This document shows, piece by piece, positions 1-7,110 of a DNA stretch of 22,155 nucleotides. Below the pieces are notes generated by a model, which saw only the letters and a list, made by a program, of their open reading frames with translations, made no database searches and had not been told where the DNA came from. Numbering within the stretch: the first letter of the stretch is position 1; each line of letters opens with the position of its first letter. Location of the stretch: the NCBI GenBank assembly GCA_934271085.1, contig CAKQQU010000026.1, positions 1-22,155 on the forward strand, read 5' to 3'. A program made the position numbers and the translations under genes. The DNA is from an uncultured Bacillota bacterium (lineage in GTDB: Bacteria > Bacillota > Dehalobacteriia > UBA4068).

Positions 1-271
1 TCCAAGGCATCCTTGTGTTTTTCAGCTATTTTGAGCATAGCCGGAGAAATATCTATGCCGGTTATTGTATGAGGTTTCTCTTTTTCCAGCAAAAAGGTAA
101 AGCGTCCGCTGCCGCAACCCAGATCTATTATATCCTTACCCTGCAGGGCTGGCAGCATTTTTGGATGCATGGCCATTCTATGCGGTTACTGTAAGAATCC
201 TCGCCGGCGGTGAATTCTTCATAGGCGGCAGCCATTTTATCCCATTCCGCCTGAGTTTGGCAAGCGTTCAT
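1..271 (-). pseudogene. Class I SAM-dependent methyltransferase, N-terminal part, frameshifted and cut by window edge
   Basis: Read on the minus strand, an ATG at 271 follows a good ribosome binding site (TAAGGAG at 279-285) and gives 38 sensible residues beginning MNACQTQAEWDK and ending IEWPCIQK. The frame then stops at 128-130. A second minus-strand frame, starting within the A run at 158-162, continues with MLPALQGKDIIDLGCGSGRF and later GIDISPAML. These are motif I (SAM-binding glycine loop) and motif II of a class I methyltransferase. One extra A in the five-A run would join both parts into one normal protein, so either the gene carries a 1-base deletion or the sequence has a homopolymer error. 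The C-terminal part lies beyond base 1. The substrate cannot be told. An ATG at 176 in the second frame could start a shorter protein, but it lacks a ribosome binding site. Confidence 0.75.
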
Positions 272-318
272 TTTATCGCTCCTTACTTGCGGTTTGCTAG
301 TATTGATCTAAGATGAAA

Positions 319-350
319 GGAACTCCCGAGGCGTGACCGCCGGGAGCTCC
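319..350 (-). terminator. Hairpin after gatB, probable terminator of gatCAB
   Basis: A 10-bp stem (GGAACTCCCG at 319-328 with CGGGAGCTCC at 341-350, one G-T pair) can extend by an inner GCG/CGC stem. On the minus strand it lies just past the gatB stop and is followed by TTTCATCTT, a weak T tract. It separates gatB from the methyltransferase gene. Confidence 0.6.
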
Positions 351-377
351 CATATTGATATGCTTATTCTTTGAAAT

Positions 378-1823
378 TTAGCTCAGAGCCTTTTCCAGCA
401 TCTCTTTGACCATACCTGGATTGGCCTGTCCTTTGGTAGCTTTCATTACCTGGCCTACCAGAAAGCCTATCGCAGCCTTTTTGCCTGCTTTATAGTCGGC
501 TACCGGCTGGGGATTGGCCTCCAGCACCTTGTTGATAGCCTCATCCAACAGGGATGTATCGGATATCTGGGCAAAGCCGTGCGCCGCGATAATATCAGCC
601 GCGCTTTTATCGCTGCCGAACATTTCTTCCAGAACAGTTTTGGCGCTGTTGTTATTGATAGCGCCTTTTTTGATTTCGCCTATAAGGAATGCCAGCTCTT
701 TAGCGTCTACGGGAACGCTGTCAAAATCTTCTTCTGCCGCGTTCATCAGACGGGATATATCTCCCAGCAGCCAGTTGGCTGCAGCTTTGGCATCACTGCA
801 TTGCTCGTAAAGCTGATTAAAGAATTTGGCCAAAGCCGGCTGGGAGGTTATCTGCCCTGCATCATAGTCAGAAAGTCCCAGTTCGCCGGTGAGTCTGGCT
901 TTCATGGCATTAGGCATTTCCGGCATGGAATCAGCGATCTCTTTCATCCACTCGTTATCGATTATAACAGGCGGCAGATCCGGCTCGGGAAAATAGCGGT
1001 AATCGTGAGCGTCTTCCTTGCTGCGCATGGATTTTGTGATACCGGCAGCCTCATCCCACAGGCGTGTCTCCTGAATAATACGCTCACCCTGATCCAGCAT
1101 TTCTGCCTGACGTTCTTCTTCGTAACAAATGGCGCGGTAAACCGAACGGAAGCTGTTCAGGTTTTTTATCTCCACCTTTACGCCCAGCTCTTCTGTGCCT
1201 TCTGGTCTAAGGGAGATGTTTACATCGCAGCGCAGGGAGCCCTGTTCCATCTTTACGTCGGAAATATCCGCATAGGCCAGCATCAGCCGCAGATTCTCGC
1301 CAAAACTGCGGGCCTCCTCGGCGCTGCTCATATCCGGCTCGGTGACTATTTCGATAAGCGGCACAGCGGCGCGGTTGTAATCGCACAGTGAATAATCGCT
1401 GTCGGCCAGGCTCATGCCGGAATGAACCAGCTTGCCGGCATCCTCTTCCATATGGATGCGGTTGATGCGTATCTTTTTGTCATTGCCCTTAGCGTCTTTC
1501 ACAATCAGCCAGCCGCTGCGGCAGATAGGCAGGGGAAACTGAGTTACCTGATAGCCTTTGGGCAGATCCGGATAAAAGTAGTTTTTGCGGTCAAATTTGC
1601 TGAAACGGCTGATCTGGCAGTTAAGGGCCAGGCCGGCTTTGACGGCCAGCTCTACGGCGTGGCGGTTCAGCACCGGTAATACGCCGGGAAGCCCCAGGCA
1701 CACCGGGCAGACATGAGTATTGGCGTCTCCGGCAAAATCAGTAGGGCAGGAGCAAAAGATCTTGGTCTTTGTTTTCAACTCGGCATGGAATTCCAGCCCG
1801 ATAGTAGTCAAATACTTGCTCAT
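378..1823 (-). CDS. gatB: Aspartyl/glutamyl-tRNA(Asn/Gln) amidotransferase subunit B
   Basis: GatB is the kinase and tRNA-binding subunit of the GatCAB complex. It phosphorylates the side chain of misacylated Glu-tRNA(Gln) or Asp-tRNA(Asn), and the ammonia released by GatA then converts it to the amide. The 481-residue product has the usual full length. Visible features are the IGLE-HAELKTKTKIFC start, a zinc site of C24, C26, C39 and C42 (CSC then CPVC), the central YRYFPEPDLPP stretch near residue 280, and the C-terminal helical tRNA-binding (YqeY-like) tail ending NPGMVKEMLEKAL. The start is supported by GGAG ahead of the ATG. It lies 31 bp after gatA in the order gatC-gatA-gatB. The presence of GatCAB implies at least one amide-tRNA is made by the indirect route in this organism. 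Confidence 0.97.
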   Translation of the reverse strand: MSKYLTTIGLEFHAELKTKTKIFCSCPTDFAGDANTHVCPVCLGLPGVLPVLNRHAVELAVKAGLALNCQISRFSKFDRKNYFYPDLPKGYQVTQFPLPICRSGWLIVKDAKGNDKKIRINRIHMEEDAGKLVHSGMSLADSDYSLCDYNRAAVPLIEIVTEPDMSSAEEARSFGENLRLMLAYADISDVKMEQGSLRCDVNISLRPEGTEELGVKVEIKNLNSFRSVYRAICYEEERQAEMLDQGERIIQETRLWDEAAGITKSMRSKEDAHDYRYFPEPDLPPVIIDNEWMKEIADSMPEMPNAMKARLTGELGLSDYDAGQITSQPALAKFFNQLYEQCSDAKAAANWLLGDISRLMNAAEEDFDSVPVDAKELAFLIGEIKKGAINNNSAKTVLEEMFGSDKSAADIIAAHGFAQISDTSLLDEAINKVLEANPQPVADYKAGKKAAIGFLVGQVMKATKGQANPGMVKEMLEKALS

Positions 1824-1854
1824 ATCATTTCTCCGTAATCTATCTTATTATTGA

Positions 1855-3309
1855 TTATTCAGCAGCAGGCGGGGTAAGGATGGGGCCCTGCAATACCGAG
1901 CCCAAAGCCAGCAGTTTTTCCTCGCCAAAAGGCTGGCCTATAAGCTGTACGCCCATAGGCAGGCCGTTATCGTTCAGCGCCATGGGAACTACCAGGGCGG
2001 GCAGACCGGCCAGGTTAACAGGTACGGTGCAAACGTCCTGCATATACATGGTCAGAGGATCATCCGTGTTTTGCCCCAGCTTAAAGGCAGCAGAAGGAGC
2101 GGGAGGCGTCAGGATGCAGTCAAATCCGGCAGCAAAGGCCTGGTCATAATCCTGTTTGATCAGGGTGCGTACCTGTAGAGTTTTATTGTAATAAGCATCA
2201 TAATAGCCGGAAGAAAGGGCATAGGTACCCAGCATGATGCGGCGTTTTACCTCGTCCCCGAAACCAGCGGAGCGGGTCTTTATCATCATTTCATGGAGAT
2301 GGTCGGCGGGGACGCGCATACCAAAGCGCACACCGTCATAGCGGGCCAGATTGGAGCTGGCTTCCGCAGAGGCCAGAACATAATAGGAAGGCAGGGCATA
2401 GGCTGTATGAGCCAGAGATATCTCCTCCACTACAGCGCCGGCTTCTTCCAGGGCCTTGGCAGCCCGGCGCAGCTGATCCAGTATTTCCTCATCGATGCCT
2501 GCTTCAATAAATTCCCTGGCGATACCGATTTTCAGTCCTTTGATATCTTTGCCGCAGGCCGCAGCATAATCCGGCACGGGCTGGGGCGCGCTGGTAGAAT
2601 CCATTTTATCTTTGCCGGAAATGGCGCTGAGCACGGTACCTGCGTCAGCGCAGGTTTTCGCCAGCACGCCTACCTGATCCAAAGAAGAAGCATAGGGGAT
2701 AACGCCAAAACGGGATACCCGGCCGTAGGTGGGCTTTATTCCTACCACGCCGCAGAAATGGGCAGGCTGGCGGATGCTGCCGCCGGTATCGGTCCCCAGG
2801 GTATATACTGCCATATTGGCAGCTACCGCAGCAGCGGAGCCGCCGGAGCGGCCTCCGGGAACATAATCGGTATCAAAAGGATTGCGGCATACGCCGAAAG
2901 CGCTGGTCTCGGTGGAGCTGCCCATGGCAAATTCGTCCATATTCAATTTGCCCAGGTTGACTGCGCCCACATCCTCCAGCTTTTGCCAGCAGGTGGCGTT
3001 ATAGGGCGGCACAAAACTCTCCAGAATTTTGGAGGCGCAGGTGGTATTCACACCTTTGGTGCAGATGATATCCTTGAGTGCCATGGGAATGCCGTCCAGG
3101 GGACCCAGGGTCTCCCCGGCTGCCCTGCGCTTATCAGAGGCCTCTGCTGCGGCAAGGGCCTGATCGGTAGTAACGCGTATATATGCGTTGATCTCTTTGT
3201 CAGCTTTTTCGATGCGGCTCAAATGCTCTTTGGTGGCTTCCACAGAGGAGAACTCTTTGGCAGCCAGAGCTGCGGCCATATCGCTGATAGTCATATCGAT
3301 GATTGCCAT
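1855..3309 (-). CDS. gatA: Aspartyl/glutamyl-tRNA(Asn/Gln) amidotransferase subunit A (catalytic cis-Ser replaced by Arg)
   Basis: GatA is the glutaminase subunit of GatCAB, an amidase-signature enzyme that frees ammonia from glutamine and channels it to GatB. The 484-residue product is full length and collinear with well-studied homologues. K79 (in GIPMALKD) and the nucleophile S178 (in DTGGSIRQPA) are present. The third triad member, the cis-Ser expected at 154, is Arg: the motif reads PGGRSGGSAAAV instead of PGGSSGGSAAAV. The codon is CGC where AGC would give Ser, so one base separates them. In the related FAAH the equivalent Ser (S217) lies 24 residues before the nucleophile, the same spacing as 154 to 178 here. 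The rest looks intact, with no stops or shifts. AAAGAGG precedes the ATG. The enzyme may be impaired, or this may be a base error. Confidence 0.95.
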   Translation of the reverse strand: MAIIDMTISDMAAALAAKEFSSVEATKEHLSRIEKADKEINAYIRVTTDQALAAAEASDKRRAAGETLGPLDGIPMALKDIICTKGVNTTCASKILESFVPPYNATCWQKLEDVGAVNLGKLNMDEFAMGSSTETSAFGVCRNPFDTDYVPGGRSGGSAAAVAANMAVYTLGTDTGGSIRQPAHFCGVVGIKPTYGRVSRFGVIPYASSLDQVGVLAKTCADAGTVLSAISGKDKMDSTSAPQPVPDYAAACGKDIKGLKIGIAREFIEAGIDEEILDQLRRAAKALEEAGAVVEEISLAHTAYALPSYYVLASAEASSNLARYDGVRFGMRVPADHLHEMMIKTRSAGFGDEVKRRIMLGTYALSSGYYDAYYNKTLQVRTLIKQDYDQAFAAGFDCILTPPAPSAAFKLGQNTDDPLTMYMQDVCTVPVNLAGLPALVVPMALNDNGLPMGVQLIGQPFGEEKLLALGSVLQGPILTPPAAE

Positions 3310-3330
3310 ATCAAAACCTCTTTAAAAGTA

Positions 3331-3630
3331 TTATAAAATGCGGGGCACACGGAAGAAATTATCCTCCCGTTCCGGAGCATTGGCCAAAGCCTGGTCATTG
3401 GAAAGCTGAACTCCGGGTACGTCCTCACGGAAAACATTATTTATTGGCAGAACATGGGTGGTCAGTTCCACGCCGGTGGTATCGATCTCATTAAGCTGCT
3501 GCATATACTCTAAAATAGAGCTTAATTTGCCGACCATATCCTGAGCCTGCTGCTCATCAAAGCTCAGATGAGCCAGTTTGGCCACATAAGCCACGTCTGC
3601 GCTGCTGATCAAAGAATCAGTATTGCTCAA
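3331..3630 (-). CDS. gatC: Aspartyl/glutamyl-tRNA(Asn/Gln) amidotransferase subunit C
   Basis: GatC is the small subunit that wraps around the GatA-GatB interface and stabilises the complex. It has no known catalytic role. The product of about 99 residues matches the family in size and pattern: an N-terminal helix (SADVAYVAKLAHLSF), a central helix (VGKLSSILEYMQQLNEIDTTGVE) and a C-terminal extended tail ending DNFFRVPRIL, close to the usual D-x-F-x-VP-x-IL ending. An upstream GTG at 3639 is in frame but overlaps the ribosome binding sequence GGAAGGTGA, so the TTG at 3630 is the better start. It is the first gene of gatC-gatA-gatB and lies directly behind a strong promoter. Confidence 0.93.
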   Translation of the reverse strand: MSNTDSLISSADVAYVAKLAHLSFDEQQAQDMVGKLSSILEYMQQLNEIDTTGVELTTHVLPINNVFREDVPGVQLSNDQALANAPEREDNFFRVPRIL

Positions 3631-3662
3631 AAGATTCACCTTCCTTAATATACTAATAATTA

Positions 3663-3691
3663 ATTATACACTTTTAATTTTATAGTTTCAA
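3663..3691 (-). promoter_or_regulatory. Sigma-A-type promoter for gatCAB
   Basis: On the minus strand, TTGAAA (3686-3691) and a perfect TATAAT (3663-3668) are separated by exactly 17 bp. The -10 box lies about 30 bp upstream of the gatC start. The spacer is AT-rich. Confidence 0.8.
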
Positions 3692-3744
3692 GATAGGCTG
3701 TAATTGTATGCCTGACTAAAAACTTTTTCACTTTGGAAGATTAT

Positions 3745-4251
3745 TTACTGCAGCAGGTCCAGCCAACGTATCTGAATTATTTCCCTTTTCTGCTTTTGTG
3801 CGTATTTCCAGGCCTGATATGTACCGCTGCGTAATCCGGTTCTTTCGTCATAAACCGCTATTACCAGATCGCTGTTATCCACCATGTAGCGGTCCCGTAT
3901 CTTATAGCTTTCCTCATCGGTTCTTTGGGAGGTAACTATTATTTGGTCAGCCCCGGCTAAAGAGTCCAGATAATCCTTTTCCGCCACATCCGCATTGAAT
4001 CCGGCAAAAGGAATGGCTATTATCAGCCTTATGTTGGGGTTTTCCTTTTTTAGCTGGATAATGATATTGGCAGCCCAGGTATCCACGCCCCGGGCGCCGC
4101 CGCAATAAAAGAGATCGACTCCCTGGCTGATGGCAGTTTCTGTTGCGCTTTTCAGTTTTTTCAGCAGTTTTTGCGCTCGCGGGTCCTGGGTATCGTTGCC
4201 CCAGGGAAAAAACTGGGGGCGATGTCCTGTAAAACAGCAGGTTTTTGCCAT
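3745..4251 (-). CDS. ypsA: SLOG-family protein, YpsA-like (DUF1273)
   Basis: The 168-residue product matches the YpsA-like branch of the SLOG (Rossmann-like nucleotide or ligand-binding) proteins. Visible hallmarks are the N-terminal CCFTGHRPQFFPWG, the glycine-rich FYCGGARGVDTWAA near residues 48-61, the central LIIAIPFAGF strand-loop and the YMVDNSDLVIAVYD segment. It is soluble, with no signal peptide or membrane segment. B. subtilis YpsA is linked to cell division, but the molecular function of the family is unsettled, so none is assigned. AAGAGG precedes the ATG by about 10 bases. The gene stands alone between the gatCAB promoter and the divergent spoVT gene, and no convincing terminator follows it. 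Confidence 0.85.
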   Translation of the reverse strand: MAKTCCFTGHRPQFFPWGNDTQDPRAQKLLKKLKSATETAISQGVDLFYCGGARGVDTWAANIIIQLKKENPNIRLIIAIPFAGFNADVAEKDYLDSLAGADQIIVTSQRTDEESYKIRDRYMVDNSDLVIAVYDERTGLRSGTYQAWKYAQKQKREIIQIRWLDLLQ

Positions 4252-4342
4252 ATGGTGATAACCTCTTAAAAAATATTTTCAGGATAATTTTAGCAAAATA
4301 AAGAGCCGACTACAACCGGTATTGCTGTTTTAAGCAGTTTGT

Positions 4343-4371
4343 AGCGGCAGGAAAGTTGTTTTATTGCCGCT
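4343..4371. other. Inverted repeat in the ypsA-spoVT divergent region
   Basis: AGCGGCA (4343-4349) and TGCCGCT (4365-4371) form a perfect 7-bp inverted repeat with a 15-base loop, just upstream of the candidate spoVT promoter. It could be a regulator site or a hairpin. No T tract supports a terminator. Confidence 0.35.
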
Positions 4372-4378
4372 GAAAGTG

Positions 4379-4408
4379 GTATAAATTTCTTTTGCCGGAC
4401 AGATACTA
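4379..4408 (+). promoter_or_regulatory. Candidate sigma-G/F-type promoter of spoVT
   Basis: GTATA (4379-4383), 18 bases, then GATACTA (4402-4408) fits the forespore sigma pattern (G-x-ATR, 17-18 bp, CATnnTA) except for the first base of the -10 box. In B. subtilis spoVT is a sigma-G target, which agrees. TTGTTT (4357-4362) with TATAAA (4380-4385... overlapping) is a weaker sigma-A-like alternative. Confidence 0.45.
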
Positions 4409-4450
4409 GTTGCAGAAAAGGTAAAATCAGTAAACGGAGGAATTTCGTCT

Positions 4451-4990
4451 ATGAAAGCAACAGGTATCGTCAGAAGGATAGATGATTTGGGCAGGGTAGT
4501 TATTCCTAAGGAGATTCGCCGTAATCTGCGGATAAGAGAAGGGGAGCCCCTGGAAATATTTGTTGATAAAGACGGCGGCGTTATTTTAAAAAAGTATTCG
4601 CCAATAGGCGAGCTTTCCACTTTGGCTGCCGAATATGCTTCAGCCATCCATGATTCACTGAGCCTGCCGGTTTTCGTCTCGGACAGGGACAGTATAGTGG
4701 CAGCGGAGGGAGTGAGCAAAAAGGATTATATCGGCCGCCGTATCGGTTTTTTTGTGGAGCGCGCCATGTCTGAGCGCCGCAGCCTGCTGAATAATAACAA
4801 TAATGAGCCCTGGCTGGCTGAGGATAATGAGGGCGATCTTACTCTTTCCGGGTGCCTGGCAGTACCCATTATTGTCCAGGGAGATCCGGTTGGCGCTGTT
4901 ATCATTGCTTCCAATGATACGCTGGGAGATATGGAGATCAAGGTAGCCCAAAGCGCCGCCGCCGTCCTTGCCAAACAGATGGATTCCTAA
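4451..4990 (+). CDS. spoVT: Stage V sporulation protein T, AbrB-type transcription regulator
   Basis: SpoVT is a DNA-binding regulator that tunes forespore gene expression in spore formers. The 179-residue product is essentially the length of the B. subtilis protein. Residues 1-50 form the swapped-hairpin AbrB domain (MKATGIVRRIDDLGRVVIPKE, then RNLRIREGEPLEIFVD). Residues 55-178 form a GAF-like domain with the conserved LPVFVSDRDSIVAAEG start and PIIVQGDPVGAVIIAS core. The start is set by GGAGG ten bases before the ATG. It heads the spoVT-mazG-rqcP block, a shortened form of the Bacillus spoVT-yabM-yabN-yabO order. Some non-spore-forming Bacillota keep spoVT, so the gene suggests but does not prove sporulation. 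Confidence 0.95.
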   Translation: MKATGIVRRIDDLGRVVIPKEIRRNLRIREGEPLEIFVDKDGGVILKKYSPIGELSTLAAEYASAIHDSLSLPVFVSDRDSIVAAEGVSKKDYIGRRIGFFVERAMSERRSLLNNNNNEPWLAEDNEGDLTLSGCLAVPIIVQGDPVGAVIIASNDTLGDMEIKVAQSAAAVLAKQMDS

Positions 4991-4997
4991 GATTATA

Positions 4998-5021
4998 CCC
5001 GAATGCCTGCGGGCTTTCGGG
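4998..5021 (+). terminator. Hairpin after spoVT, probable terminator
   Basis: CCCGAATGCC (4998-5007) pairs with GGCTTTCGGG (5012-5021) with one T-T mismatch and a TGCG loop. It lies 8 bases past the spoVT stop. The downstream tract (ATACATATTTTC) is only weakly T-rich. Confidence 0.55.
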
Positions 5022-5139
5022 ATACATATTTTCATCACCATATTTGGCTTTGGCATTATATTAAAGGCAGGACTTGGCTGCCTCTGCGGTGAATAGGCTA
5101 TTAAATAAAAAGTCGAAAGACCAATGAACAGGAGATATT

Positions 5140-5919
5140 ATGGCTGATCTTGCAAAATGGCAAAAGCTTATTGAAATAATGGCGCAACTGCGTTCGGAAA
5201 ACGGTTGCCCCTGGGATAAGGAACAGGATCATCAGACCCTCAAGCGCTATCTTCTGGAAGAATCCTATGAAGTATTGGACGCTATAGATGCCAATGACGA
5301 TGCTGCCCTATGCGACGAGTTGGGGGATGTGTTGCTTCAGGTTGTGTTCCATGCCCAGATCGCTGCAGAGCAGGGAAGGTTTACCATTGATGATGTGCTA
5401 GATGCGGTCAACAGTAAAATGATACGCCGCCACCCTCATATTTTTGGCGAGGCTCATGCGGATAATTCAGCCCAGGTGCTTACCATGTGGGAACAGATAA
5501 AAGCAGCGGAAAAGGATAGTTCCGGCAGACAAAAACGGGGCGTTATGAAGGTAAATGATAATCTTCCTGCCCTTATGCTGGCCCAGAAGGTGCAGGAAAA
5601 GGCCTCCCGGGTTGGCTTTGACTGGCCTGATATCAGCGGCCCTAAAGCCAAATTATCGGAAGAACTGGCGGAATTGGCTGCTGCCGGCACCCCCGAGGAA
5701 CAGTATGACGAATTGGGAGACGTTTTGTTTGCCGCAGTTAATCTGGCGCGCTTTTTGCATATAGAAGCTGAAGATGCTCTGCGTCATGCAGATCATAAGT
5801 TTATGGCCAGATTCAATTATATTGAAGAATCAGCCGCCGCTCAGGGAAAAGATCTTAATGATATGACTTTGCAGGAAATGGACAGGCTGTGGGATGAGGC
5901 CAAGGAAAAGGGGTTATAA
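5140..5919 (+). CDS. mazG: Nucleoside triphosphate pyrophosphohydrolase MazG
   Basis: MazG hydrolyses nucleoside triphosphates to monophosphates and pyrophosphate, as a housecleaning or (p)ppGpp-linked enzyme. The 259-residue product has the length of the two-domain E. coli type. The N-terminal domain carries the ENGCPWDKEQ signature (20-29), then the metal-binding EE (40-41) and DELGD (59-63). The second domain repeats the pattern with KLSEELAEL and YDELGD, near residues 170-195. It lacks the N-terminal methylase-like domain present in Bacillus YabN. AGGAG precedes the ATG. The next gene, rqcP, starts one base after the stop, so the two are almost certainly co-transcribed. Confidence 0.95.
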   Translation: MADLAKWQKLIEIMAQLRSENGCPWDKEQDHQTLKRYLLEESYEVLDAIDANDDAALCDELGDVLLQVVFHAQIAAEQGRFTIDDVLDAVNSKMIRRHPHIFGEAHADNSAQVLTMWEQIKAAEKDSSGRQKRGVMKVNDNLPALMLAQKVQEKASRVGFDWPDISGPKAKLSEELAELAAAGTPEEQYDELGDVLFAAVNLARFLHIEAEDALRHADHKFMARFNYIEESAAAQGKDLNDMTLQEMDRLWDEAKEKGL

Positions 5920-5920
5920 T

Positions 5921-6205
5921 ATGCGTCTTGATAAGTATTTAAAAGTTTCCCGTATAATTAAACGGCGCACTGTCGCCAAGGAAGTTTGTGACGCAGGCAG
6001 GATAAGGATCAATGGCCGCCAGGCAAAAGCCGGCAGCGAGGTGGCTGTAGGGGATAAGCTGGAGATAACCTTGGGCAGTAAAATACTTGAAGCCGAGATA
6101 CTGGTGATAGCTGAAAATGTGCGGGCGGAAGAAGCTTCTGCCATGTACAAAATACTGGCGGAAAAACGTTTGCCCAAGGATACGACTTTTTTTCAGGATA
6201 AATAG
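5921..6205 (+). CDS. rqcP: S4-domain RNA-binding protein RqcP (YabO/Hsp15-like)
   Basis: RqcP assists RqcH in adding alanine tails to nascent chains on stalled 50S subunits (ribosome quality control) by holding the P-site tRNA. The 94-residue product starts MRLDKYLKVSRIIKRRTVAKE and continues with GRIRINGRQAKAG and VAVGDKLEI, which is a complete S4 domain at residues 1-60. An in-frame ATG at 5894 lies within mazG and is less likely than the ATG at 5921, which fits the family start and has GGGG-rich sequence upstream. It follows mazG, as yabO follows yabN in Bacillus. After the TAG stop the same frame stays open for 17 codons with coding-like content (see findings). Confidence 0.93.
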   Translation: MRLDKYLKVSRIIKRRTVAKEVCDAGRIRINGRQAKAGSEVAVGDKLEITLGSKILEAEILVIAENVRAEEASAMYKILAEKRLPKDTTFFQDK

Positions 6206-6285
6206 GTAAAACCTGTAAAAGAAGTACCTGAAACAGCAGTAAAAACCGCTGAAATATAAAAAATTTAAAATATAACAGACTAAGC

Positions 6286-6313
6286 TTGACTTTAGTGCAG
6301 ATAAATGTATAAT
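6286..6313 (+). promoter_or_regulatory. Strong sigma-A-type promoter of the gntR-pur operon
   Basis: TTGACT (6286-6291), a 16-bp spacer and a perfect TATAAT (6308-6313). It is the only strong promoter seen ahead of the purine genes. The transcription start should fall near 6319-6321, inside the palindrome that follows. Confidence 0.8.
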
Positions 6314-6347
6314 AATAAAGGTAATACCTTTGGGTGTTGCCTTTATT
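6314..6347 (+). promoter_or_regulatory. Palindromic operator candidate and overlapping leader hairpin
   Basis: AAAGGTA-A-TACCTTT (6317-6331) is a perfect 15-bp palindrome over the expected start site. Its GT...AC half-sites resemble those of GntR/HutC-family regulators. Overlapping it, AATAAAGGTAATACC (6314-6328) can pair with GGTGTTGCCTTTATT (6333-6347) across a TTTG loop (15 pairs including G-T pairs). A T-rich stretch follows (TCTTTTTAATTTT). About 9 of the pairs would be in the RNA if transcription starts at 6320. Confidence 0.6.
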
Positions 6348-6384
6348 TCTTTTTAATTTTATTGTGCGGAGAGGAAGTGTTCCT

Positions 6385-7110
6385 GTGGTAAGAAATGGAT
6401 CCGGACAAACTGTCAGAGAAAAACTTCTTACAGAAATGCGCAGCGGTATTTTTGCGGGCCAGGAGCGCTTGCCCAGGGAAAGTGTTTTAGCGCAGATGCT
6501 GGGTATAAGCAGGACTCAGCTGCGGGATAGTTTGGGGTCACTGGAAAGAGAGGGCTTTATCAGCCGCCGCCACGGCATTGGTACGGTCATCAATCATCAT
6601 GTTTTGGATGTTACTACCAGAATGGATCTGGAAACAGAGTTTATGGATATGATACGCAATGCCGGTTATTGCCCCAGCATTGCTTTTGTTGAACATGAAG
6701 AGTTTTATTGCGGAGAGGATATCGCCAAAAGACTTAAGATCAGCCAGGGGGAGCCGGTACTGAAAGTAAGCCGGCTTATCACTGCTGATGGAAAACCTGC
6801 CATATATTGCGAGGATTATATTGATTGCGGCAAGATCAAAGATAACTCCTATAATGAGGAATCTTTGACCATGCCGATTTTTCATTTTCTCGAAAAGTAT
6901 TGCGGTCTGACCTCGGCTATGGATCTTACGGAAATACGCCCTGCTGTAGCCGATGCCCGTCTTGCCGGTATTTTTGGTATCCCCCAGGGAACGCCTTTGC
7001 TCTATATGGATGAGGTAGATTATGATATCGGGGGCGAGCCTATTTTCTGTTCGGCCGAGTATTATGCTGACGGCATAATCAAGCATACAGTTATGCGCAA
7101 AAAGTTTTAA
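6385..7110 (+). CDS. GntR-family (HutC-type, UTRA domain) transcription regulator
   Basis: The product of about 241 residues has an N-terminal winged helix-turn-helix of GntR type (near residues 5-70: LPRESVLAQMLGISRTQLRD, then LEREGFISRRHGIGTVI). A C-terminal UTRA ligand-binding domain follows (EPVLKVSRLITADGKPAIYCEDY, TPLLYMDEVDYDIGGEPIFCSAEYYA). The frame is open from a GTG at 6334, but that lies in the leader hairpin. The GTG at 6385 has AGGA about 9 bases upstream and gives a normal N-terminus. It ends 17 bases before purE, so it is the first gene of the purine operon. The palindrome over its own promoter points to autoregulation. UTRA domains bind small molecules such as sugar phosphates, amino acids or fatty acids; the ligand here is unknown. 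A link to purine supply is inference from position only. Confidence 0.88.
   Translation: MVRNGSGQTVREKLLTEMRSGIFAGQERLPRESVLAQMLGISRTQLRDSLGSLEREGFISRRHGIGTVINHHVLDVTTRMDLETEFMDMIRNAGYCPSIAFVEHEEFYCGEDIAKRLKISQGEPVLKVSRLITADGKPAIYCEDYIDCGKIKDNSYNEESLTMPIFHFLEKYCGLTSAMDLTEIRPAVADARLAGIFGIPQGTPLLYMDEVDYDIGGEPIFCSAEYYADGIIKHTVMRKKF

Noticed and set aside
2293..3336. Long plus-strand open frame (347 codons) opposite gatA
   Set aside because: gatA is a clear, conserved gene on the other strand. The opposite frame has no recognisable domain, and its composition follows from gatA codon bias.
6203..6205. TAG read as an amino acid (pyrrolysine or amber suppression)
   Set aside because: Several other genes in the window end in TAG at their normal family ends, so TAG works as a stop. 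Only a local nonsense change or readthrough remains plausible.
6206..6334. Purine riboswitch or T-box in the leader of the pur operon
   Set aside because: The start site falls at about 6320, leaving only some 65 bases of leader. The conserved purine aptamer loops and T-box motifs are not visible.
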